The notes under the pieces were generated by a model. It was not told the origin of the DNA. It searched no databases and was given only the letters and a program-made list of their open reading frames with translations. Shown here one piece after another: positions 52,022 to 64,000 of a DNA stretch of 64,000 nucleotides. Numbering within the stretch: position 1 is the first letter of the stretch; every line of letters begins with the position of its first letter. The stretch lies in the NCBI GenBank assembly GCA_951802425.1, contig OX637803.1, positions 620,001-684,000 on the forward strand. The letters run 5' to 3'. The position numbers were made by a program, and so were the translations under genes. The stretch is from Clavaria fumosa. Its lineage: Eukaryota > Basidiomycota > Agaricomycetes > Agaricales > Clavariaceae.

Positions 52022-53523
52022 AAAGTACTGGGGGCATCAAGTTTTCCAAGAAATGCTTATGCATGATCTTGGTGCAGCAAAATTATTGTAGATTCAAATT
52101 CAATCTCTGCTTTGGCATGTCAGGCAGTCACAAAGTGGTCACATCACATGGGGTTGCTGGACTATGCTCACACCCTACCTTATGCAAAGTGGCAGCAAGT
52201 AGGAAGCAAGAAGGCACAAAGGAGCAGGGGCTTTCAAATGAAAGGTGCAATGTATCTACAGTAGTACTAAAGTAGGAAAGGCAGACAGCAGAGAATGGAC
52301 AAGGGAGCAGCATATGAAGGAGGAGAGGGAAGAGGGCATGCACAGGTGGGCATGGGTTTGAATATCCAATACATGGTAGGTGTTGTCATGTTGCCAGTGG
52401 TACTGGGTCTCATAATCTGTAGAGAGAACCAACTAGAGTAATAAGGCACAAAACTCAGCAAAAATACTCATATTGTGAGTGTCAAGTAATAAGGCACAAC
52501 TATGAGAACATAAGTATAGCACAGAGTAAAATAATACATTGTACTCACATCTCAGTATTTTCCAATACTGAGGTGTGAGCAAACACATTGTGCCACATAA
52601 CTTTAAAACTCCGACAACATGCTATGCCGAACACTCAACAATTCGAAAGCGACAGTTTATGAATTTGACACCTCAAACGAGCCCAAGGGTAGGCAGCGAC
52701 GGACAAAGCTGCAGATCGCTGGCATATCCGAGTCGTTACCAACGACCAAGAAGACGTTGGCGTGACTACAGAGTGAGAACATGTTAATCTTTGATTGATT
52801 TGTGTAATTCCCGCGTAAACGAAATCGAGATTTCCTTTGCCAAGACAATGAAAAATCGTCATAAATAGTCATTGCAGTTGATCTTTCTACTACAGACAGA
52901 GTGAAGAAGGGCTACAGTGGCCGCTCAGGCAACGCGTTCCAAGCGAAGTGGAGAGGGATGCTAAAGTATGATGACGACGACGACAGAATATCAAGGTAGA
53001 GCAATTACAAGCGAGGCCTTTTCTAGAAAAAAAAGCGCTTAGACGATGTAAATTGTCATTCGAAGGGAGAATGGCTTCCAAACCGCCTTCTTCTCGTCAC
53101 GGTGATGTCAAACCATTGTCCGGCGGTATACGGAATAATAATAAAAGGATAAGAGCAGGAGACAAATTACACCACGAAGTTCAACACAGAGGATAAATAG
53201 AGGTCGGGGCAAGAGATGGCGGAGATCAGGGCATAAAGACCATAAAAAGGCCCCAGCACTACAAGAGAAAGGTTGGAGAGAATGGGGAAGTGGTCATAGC
53301 ATGACGCTCATGCCAGTGAGGTCACCAAACTGGTCCAATACGTCCGGCTCGATCTTCGGTCCAGGGGCGTCCAAGGAGGATTTGTGCATCACACGAATGT
53401 TCGGATCTCTTCCCGTGTCCATCAACAGCTTTGAACATTCTGCACCCCCTTCGGATCGTACTGTGTGGCACACCAAGAAAACGAAAACAGCATCCGGTGA
53501 TCAATAAACCGCAAGCAATCAAT
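52022..53523. other. Non-coding flank between the transposon remnant and the zinc-finger gene
   Basis: The left part (to about 52560) is CpG-poor repeat-like DNA; the right part has normal composition and is the 3' flank of the zinc-finger gene. No gene was recognised. Confidence 0.4.
52544..52579. repeat. Near-perfect inverted repeat, 16-bp arms, 4-bp loop
   Basis: Left arm CTCACATCTCAGTATT, loop TTCC, right arm AATACTGAGGTGTGAG; one mismatch (G-T). It falls close to the point where CpG-poor sequence gives way to ordinary DNA, so it could be a transposon end or a small foldback element. Confidence 0.7.
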
Positions 53524-55663
53524 TCAATGGAAGAGCGCACAATGTCGGTTCAGCGCGTCCATGCGTGCGAACGGTTTATTACAGCCTTCGCACGTGAACG
53601 GGCGGTAGTTGGAGTGTAGTTGTTCATGCCGCTTGCAATCGTGCTGTCGGGCGAAACCCTTGCCGCATCCAGGCCACTTGCAAATGAAGGGTTTTTCTTC
53701 CTTATGTGAACGAAGATGACCTGGGGACATGACATCCGTCAGTTCACGAATGATCAATATAGAAGGTGGAGAAACGGACGTACCCTTCAAATTGAAGCTC
53801 CGTGTAAATGTGCTTCCACAGCCCGGCACAGGGCACAAGAAGTTGGCCTCCTGTTTGCGACGCTTATGACTAGCATTTGCCGTCCTGCCCGTCGTCACAT
53901 TTGGCTTGGATACAACTGCTATTCCCTGCTGTTGACCAAGTAATTGATGATGATCGGGAGCGGCCGCGGTGGCGGCGCCCAGCATAGACGGCGGTGTCGT
54001 GGCATCCACATTCGGAAGCTCAGTGTACCGCCCAATCGGACTTGCTTTCGGACTCGGGTAAGGGGTCATACGTTGCGAAGACGAACTGCTCCACGTCCCC
54101 GGCCGTTCCGCTCGCGACCCCGAGGAAGCACGACGGAAGTGTCCCCGCATCGGCGAGAGGGATTCTGACGGGTGTAGAAACTGCCGGTTGATGAGATCTT
54201 GCGTGTGTTGCGACGCAGGCGGGTAGAGTAACGGGCCGCTGCTGTGACTGATATCCTCGGACCGGGACTGTCGATGTCCTGGCCCCCGCCCGGAGTCAGA
54301 CTTGGCTCGACGCATCATGCCGAAGTCAGGGCTGAGGAAGGGGCTAGAGGGTTGTAGATGAGGGGATGCACTAGGGGAGAAGCCATTGGAAAACGCCATC
54401 TGACGTGGGGACATCTGGGCGGAGCGGGCGTTCGCTTGGGTAATATCGTTGATGCCAATGTCTTCAAGGGCAGATTCGCTATGTGACATCTGTTCGGATG
54501 CGGCCATTAATGTTGCACTATCCCACTGTGGAGGTTGTAGGCACGTCTCCGATTTACTTCGCAGCCGCGGTTGCATCGGGAACAGGAAAGCGCCATCGGG
54601 GCGCTGCTCGGTCGAATGTATTTGAGTGTTGGAGCCCGGCAAATTCGCAGCCCCATGGCTGTGTTGGGGGAATGTGAAGGAAAGCTGTGCTGCGTTTCGA
54701 TAGTGCGACACCCCTTGCTCCTCATGACGTGACATTTCGTGAGCGGGGGGATTCCAACCTTGCAACTGAGGGCTGTCATGCACGTGTTCTGCCACTGCCA
54801 TGTGGGGTGAGGTAAGTTTAAGTTCGAAGCAGGAAAAGAGAATATTATTTACCTGAGTGTATAGTGCCTAGACGTGGCTGGAAAGGGGTAGGGGTCGCAG
54901 CACCACCTCCAGTGATAGGGGTGGCGGGCACAATGTGCAACTGTGGTCCACCTGGTGCTTCTCCGTCCGGTGCATTGATGGTGGGCGGTGCAGCATACGT
55001 GGGTCCTGGACTCGACATGTCAGGGATCAGTAACGTGGGCGGAGACTGCGCTTTCTGCGGAGGAGACATCGGTCGATCGCCTGGTAAAGGCGATGGACTC
55101 CAACTAGGGGTTATGAGGCCCATTTTTTCAAACGATCGAGCCACGTCGACGCGTGGCGATGACGAGATCAGTTGATTCGAGGGTAGATGGGTGGAGGACA
55201 CGGAAGAAGCTCTGCTCCTTGCACCGCCATCGATGCTCTCAGCGCCTCCATTGCTCGAGGGGGAGCTGTAGTCAAAGGTGAGGGGGGATCGGGTGTCGGC
55301 TGGCATGACAGAGACAGCGACTTGGCTATTGTCCATGCTTGAGAGATAGTCAGGGTGTCCGAACATCAACAGGGTGGAAGGGCCGGGACCGTCGTACTCG
55401 GCTGGGTTGTACTCGTCTGGATTGTACTCGTCCGGTGGATCGTAGATATCAAAGGCAGGACCAAAGGAACGATCAAATTCTGCGAGTTCTGAGTATGAGG
55501 AGTATGGGGACCCGTGACCTTTGTGTGAAGGGGTATACGGATTCGAGACGCTGAATTCGAAAGCGTACGGAGAGGGCTGTGGTGAGATATTGAGCTGGAC
55601 CGAGGACGGCGAAGGCGAGCGATCTTTTATGTAGGACGCGCTATCTTGGGATAGAAGATCCAT
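53524..55663 (-). CDS. C2H2 zinc-finger transcription factor (three fingers, Crz1-like spacing)
   Basis: Three exons: 55663-54853, 54794-53784, 53720-53524; phases join to 672 residues. The second intron (63 nt) is in frame without stops, so it is easily missed. About 560 residues of Ser/Pro/Gln-rich, probably disordered regulatory region precede the fingers. Fingers: CPVPGCGSTFTRSFNLKGH, CKWPGCGKGFARQHDCKRH and CEGCNKPFARMDALNRH, each with complete Cys2His2 spacing. They sit at the extreme C-terminus, ending RHCALFH. The finger set resembles calcineurin-responsive Crz1 factors, but no calcineurin-docking motif was identified. Met at 55663 (MDLLSQDSASY) is preferred; an in-frame Met at 55696 is possible. 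Confidence 0.85.
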
Positions 55664-57470
55664 AGCGACAGTATAATACGGGATCTGGGCTGACAATGCG
55701 AGGTTGTTGCTGCTAGTTTAGCGAAAGCTGTGGAAATGGATTGAGACAAAACCTGTGACAGATGTGGTTGTGAGTTGCACAAAGAGCTGTTACGGGGCTG
55801 TGCGATGATCTGAAGACCAGAGGACGTGCGTGCGGTATTGGAAGCGAGCAGAGCGGGCGCCCTTACAGCCGAGAAAGTGGGAAGAGCGGCAGAAATAGGG
55901 GTGAACGGCGACGGCAAGAGGCAAGAGACTAGAATGCAGAAGCACGTCGCAATGCAGAACGAAGGGTTTTGGGACAAGGAGGAGAAGGGGGAACGATTGG
56001 AATTGTTATTTGCACGGGATTGGCACTGAAAGGACCAATTCTCAACTTTGACAGCCAATTCATTCGTCCTTCCAACTCCGCGCAGATTTTCAATCCCCGT
56101 ACCAAACTGACTAAGGGCCTTACAATTCAATCACGCTGCGTGCAAAGTCAATCAACGGCTTCCAATGTGATGTACCGCCCTGCCTTGTCTCCCGAGGTCG
56201 TTCCGTTTCTCGCCGTTTCGATCAAAAATTACGACTGTATTTTGCCAAATTTGAATTTTTTCGTTCGTGCCGGCAAAACCGCAATCTGTTACCATCAACG
56301 GCCTGCTGGCAACCCCCCATAACTATGTGTTGCCCTGTCTATAGCAAAACCCGCGATCACCGAATCACCCTAGCACGTTGGCGACTGTACTCTAGTCTTG
56401 AGAGGCACGACTTGATCATGAATGTCATGTCGACATCCCAGTCAGGGGAGGAACAACTTAACAAATGTCAGTTCATTCAGGTGTTCGAGTTGCCCTCACT
56501 CTCCAACGCGGTTAATCATGCCACCATGTCAATATCATATGCTATGCTGACAATTCCATTCCGTTAATGTTGTCAACCTCCGCGCTGTTTCCACTTAGCA
56601 AGCCACCATCAACCAAGTCACGTTTTTCATCTGTAAGCTTAGCTGGTGGTCATGTGCTCCATAGTAGTAATCAAATTTCATGGGCGGTCATCGATGCATT
56701 GCCTTGCCACCATGCTGCAAAAAAAAAAGAAGAATAGCTCAGCCGCGGCAGCATGGATGTCACGGCCTGTGACAGAAGTGTTATGAAGACTGGACTTTCC
56801 ACCCCACCTCAGCCACTCTTAGTGAATATAGCAAAGCCCCTCCCAGGCTCAGCTTGCTGATCACAGTGCACTTTCTGTGTGATAGTGAACCACTGTGTGT
56901 GGTCCTTGAAATGATTGAACTGGTGAAGGTGCATTCTGGGTAGAACATGACAAAGCCATTGCCAACAACTTGAACTTGGAAGCATTTGGAATTACTAAGA
57001 AGGTCCATCAGGGAGGGCAAATACATGAACTTACAATATGAACACTTGCAATATGAACAGCTCCTTGCACTCACCACTAATAATGCATCCCAAACAACAT
57101 TATGGTTGTGCTTGAGGGCCTTGTTCCCAGCTTTGGCAGTGCAGCAGACATTGCTTTGACCATGTCACAAAGCTGGTCAAAGTTGCACCATTTGACAGAG
57201 GAAAGGCAATTGAGCTCAAGGGAAAGGGTGAAGGTGATGACAAAGAAGTCACTGATGATGATGGTCAATTGGATAATGATGAAGGGTGGGGACAAGAGAA
57301 CCCACCTGAGTGAGGAAGAGCATTGACCCTGTTGGAATGGTTCTCATCAAGGTGAGTGATAAGGGATATTGTGAATGAATGTACAGTTGAATGTACTCCT
57401 ACCAGCTCAGGAAAATTATGAAGAGCACAGGTGCTCCATGTGGAGAATGGCTCAGACATATAAATCCAAT
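55664..57470. other. Intergenic: zinc-finger gene upstream region, then repeat-like DNA
   Basis: 55664-56600 has ordinary composition and should hold the promoter and leader of the zinc-finger gene; no protein family is readable. From about 56780 the sequence turns CpG-poor. A minus-strand fragment near 57040-56800 (CKFMYLPSLMDLLSNSKCF) faintly resembles the pre-integrase region of copia elements, but too weakly to call. Confidence 0.4.
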
Positions 57471-59336
57471 TCAGAGATGCTTGTCCAGGAACTTGCAGAG
57501 TTCACAGAGTTTAGACCACAACAAAGAATAGACTGCACCCAGCAGAGGGGAAGCTCTCTCCATAAGGTTGATTTTCAAATCATATAGTCCATGAGGAGCA
57601 AGGGTGTCTGCCTCCTTCTTCCTGAAGACATCAGCAAAACCTCTATACTCTTCTGGAACAGACAAGAGATCTTCCCTGGTGGTATCTGGTTGGTTGAACA
57701 AAGTGGAGGCCACATGGGCTGACTTGCTCAACAATGTCATACCAAAGGACTGAGACCCATGGAGTCTGCAAGCCATGATGAATGCAACAGCATTAACAAA
57801 GGAAACTTTCAGTTCCCCAGAGAGAACAGAAGTCAACTTAATAGTCAGTGCCAGAATTGGAGTCCAGGCTCAGTTCAGAAGAGCTTGTGGAGCAGAGTCA
57901 GACAAGGAGACAGAATGAGAAGTGCTGGCCATTGCACTCTCCAGAACAAGATTTGTACATGGTCCTCCATTCTTGGATGGTCAGAGTGTTACCTGGCCTG
58001 CACTCCAGTCAAACATTGGTACAGCCAGTTCATTCCCAACACTATGTCACAAGGGTCAAGATTGGTAATTATAAACAATATGTCAGTTGGGTCATTTTGG
58101 AGAGCTGAATGGAGAGCCAGACTGCTTCAGTGACCCAGATAGAGGCAGTCCTGTTAATGAAAATGACCTCCTGGGGTTTCACCAGAATCCTTGGAAGATG
58201 GAGATGAGAAGCAAATTAGATAAAACAGAGTTCAGTGCCAGAATCCAGCAGTGCCTTAAAGGGAGAGGAAACAGATGGAGATGAAATGGAGAGACAGAGA
58301 GAATGATGAAAAGAAAGGGTATTGGGTATGTTTTTAGCATGATTGGAGTTGGAGCAGCTGGAGAGTCATGCTGTGCTCCATAAGCTGCTCAATCATTTTT
58401 TGTCACAGAGTCATCTCCATCAGAGTTGACTCTTGTGGCATTGCCCTTGGGCCATGTAGTCCACTTTTGGCATTTGCTGGTTTTATGGCATGCCACAGAA
58501 CAGGCATAGATTATCATCAAATGCCTTTGGCATTCCTCTGGAGACAGGTTGCCATCCTGATCCAATTTGCCCTTGAAATTGGGCTTTTTGGAACTACCAG
58601 AGCTTCTGGAGTTTATGGAGGCAGAGGTCTCAGAAGTCAACAAGGAATTCATCAGACACTTATCTGATGGTTTATTGGACTTCTTGTTTGTGTTAGAAGA
58701 AGTTGAAGACTTGTTATTAGGCATAGTAGCCTTGCTGGAGTCTTGAGAGATCTCCTGCTGCCAGGCCCAATAGCAACTATCAATTGCACTGGCTAGTTCC
58801 CAGAGACTGCAGAGCATGTCTGGACAGTCTACATGAGCCATTTCATCTTTAATGCAGCTGGTGAGTCCTTTATAGAACTGCCACTGCAGGGTGTACTCAT
58901 CCCAAGAAATAACCACAGCCCAGCAGTTGAACAAAATAGTGTACTTCATCAACTTATGGTCCTTGTGCACCCAGAGGCATTTGATTTTGAATTCTGCCTC
59001 TTGGACTGCATCACAATGGACTGAAATTCTCCATGAGCTGTTGAGAAAAGCCTTCTAGTTTGTCAGAACTGGATGGGATTCCCTATCCAGGATCATTAGT
59101 TCAAACCATTCTAGGGCAGAGCCCCAGAGGTAAGATAGAACATAATTTACCTTATGAGAGTCAGTGGTGAAAGTTCTCAGACAGTCAAGGAAGTTGAGCT
59201 GACATTGGACCAGGAAGCTTTTCAGCTTCTTTGGGCCTGCACCATCAAAGGTGTCTGGATCACAGAGTTTTACAGTCTCCAGGCATTTGGTCACATTGAT
59301 CATCTCTTTTAAGAGACATGCCAGAGATATTTGCAA
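57471..59336 (-). pseudogene. Degraded Ty3/gypsy element G, gag and start of pol
   Basis: Minus-strand fragments in natural order: gag N-part (59336-59055: CDPDTFDGAGPKKLKSFL, LSYLWGSALEWFEL), gag C-part (58970-58389: WQFYKGLTSCIKDEMAHV, then a decayed knuckle ACSVACHKTSKCQ), and a protease-RT linker (57836-57471: VPEEYRGFADVFRKKEADTL, YDLKINLMERASPLLGAVY). The spacing fits a Ty3 element that lost most of pol. CpG is almost absent. The LTRs were not identified. Confidence 0.75.
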
Positions 59337-60687
59337 TTGGCATGGGGTGTTGGAGGGTCATCATTGTCATCAATGACTGAAGGTTCTGACTTGTCATCAT
59401 GTCCTGCTTGTGCAGAGGCACTCTGAGTGAGTTCAGGTCATGCTAGAGTTTTGTGGTCCTCAGCTGCTGGAGGGGCAAGGCAAGCACCAGTGTGAGTAGA
59501 AGGCATTGATGGTGTTGTATATATGAGGCATGAAGTTCAAATATACTGTCAAGGTCTGGTTGGAAACAAAGTCAAAGTTAAACAGAACAGAGATAGGATC
59601 AGAGTCCAGTCAGAGTCTGGTCTCAGAGAAGTGATACAAGTAATTACTAGAAAGAACAGAATGGAATGGGACTGCAGCCTCAACATATGTGTCCCAAATT
59701 TACCAAGTATGACCAATGCCTTATGAGATCAGATACAGAGAATAACTCCAGAGTCCATTGGAGTTAAGCAGAGAATGTCTTTGGACATCAAAGTAATAGG
59801 AATTTTTAAGGCCCTGGAAACATATCCTAAAGTGCCAGGATATATATAATTTGATATTACAGTCATTGTTGCAAAAGAAAAAGAATGAACCTTGAAATTT
59901 GATCTGTAATGACCCTGCTCTGGACTCTGGACTCTGTACTAACTCTGAGATACTCTGATCTGCTCTGTCACAACTCTGTCCCTCCACTCCATGCTCTCCT
60001 CAGACTCCAATCCTATATACCTTCAGACTTCATGGACTTTATCTCAGACACTTTGCTTGTGCCAGTAGTATGTTAATGACCTTAGTTATGATGCTCAGCA
60101 TCCATGGTGACTGCACATGACTGTCTCTATGTTTTTACTATGCCCAAGCACTAGTCCAAACACCCCTTGATACTTTGTATAGTATGTTTCATATCCTGTC
60201 CTTACAGTATATAAGTAAACCTGTGAATGTCTCAATGACCTGCAGTTCAAATATTAATGTCTCTTGACCTTAAACTTCCATCTGGATGTTGCTCAGCTTG
60301 TGTCCTCATTATCCTCACACAGATCACAAACTGCAAAATGTGTAACATTCTTATTTTGCAATAATTACAAGATATTGATGGTCTGGGCACCTCAGGCAGG
60401 GTCAGTTGTGTGGTAAATCTGAAAAGATCTCACTGATTGACCTAGAATTGAGTGAGATATGACTCAAAAGCTTTTAGGTCAATTTTTTTTTGTTTCAGTC
60501 ACATGGCCAGCTTTTTTGCAAACAGCTGTAATGTAAAACACTAAGAGAAACAAGGTATAAATGGAAGGAAAGCTTCACACACGAAGAGAATTGCATCACA
60601 ATGTCAAAGTCAAGATAGCAACATATTGCTCAGCAAACTAGGCTTTCCAATACCAATACAATGAAACAGACTCCACATCTACTTATA
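59337..60687. other. Non-coding, partly repeat-derived
   Basis: CpG-poor with runs of CTCTG/CAGAG-like words around 59570-60000, possibly the leader or LTR of element G. From about 60600 it passes into the 3' flank of the ABC transporter gene. No gene was recognised. Confidence 0.4.

Positions 60688-64000
<3,313 letters not shown>

Noticed and set aside
55627..56130. 167-codon minus-strand frame upstream of the zinc-finger start
   Set aside because: Low-complexity, out of frame with the gene and in the expected leader region; no motif.
59500..60300. Possible LTR of element G
   Set aside because: CTCTG-type words and a TATATA stretch are suggestive, but no second copy, clear ends or target duplication were found.

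Overview
The window reads as nuclear DNA of a filamentous basidiomycete, most likely an agaricomycete. The host genes carry many introns of about 50-65 bases with GT-AG ends, several tiny exons, and protein families typical of that group: a tyrosine-kinase-like kinase, an arrestin-like protein, a CE4 deacetylase, an MRP-type ABC transporter and chromodomain Ty3 elements. No bacterial-style operons or RNA genes were recognised. Intron-exon models were built by eye and checked for phase continuity and family resemblance only.

Left gene block (1-13,951). (1) The 3' part of a kinase-like gene with a helical N-terminal region and a catalytic loop that lacks its Asp. (2) A dysferlin-domain peroxisomal membrane protein, divergent from (3) an arrestin-like protein. 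(4) A small Cys-rich protein. (5) A secreted chitin-deacetylase-like protein in ten exons. (6) An SCI1-like nuclear protein in six exons. (7) An OTU-type cysteine protease with a Lys/Glu-rich low-complexity N-terminus and 33-bp tandem repeats.

Central transposon mosaic (about 14.5-52.6 kb). A degraded Ty1/copia fragment carries Ty3 element A (15,035-20,620, 290-bp LTRs, TTTTC duplication). Next is an old, CpG-depleted Ty3 element D (21,184 to about 50,434, about 5 kb of own sequence). It has been split by a solo LTR (TTGGG duplication), by element B (25,269-30,898) and by element E (31,318-49,645, GCTGG duplication). E contains the young, apparently intact element F (35,323-44,446, 837-bp LTRs, ATATT duplication) and a solo LTR of the A family (TTGTA duplication). 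E also has a long extra reading frame between its chromodomain and 3' LTR. Most nonsense codons in A, B and E are TGA where a homologue or the context suggests CGA/CGG, consistent with CpG-to-TpG decay. A degraded DDE transposase lies to the right.

Right block (53.5-64 kb). A three-finger C2H2 transcription factor is followed by another degraded Ty3 remnant and then the 3' part of an MRP/Yor1-type ABC transporter that runs off the right edge. Two 7-nt micro-exons can be read in the transporter.

The host genes appear to be independent housekeeping, regulatory or secreted functions. The window is dominated by retrotransposon insertion into older retrotransposons, which leaves the genes at both ends untouched.
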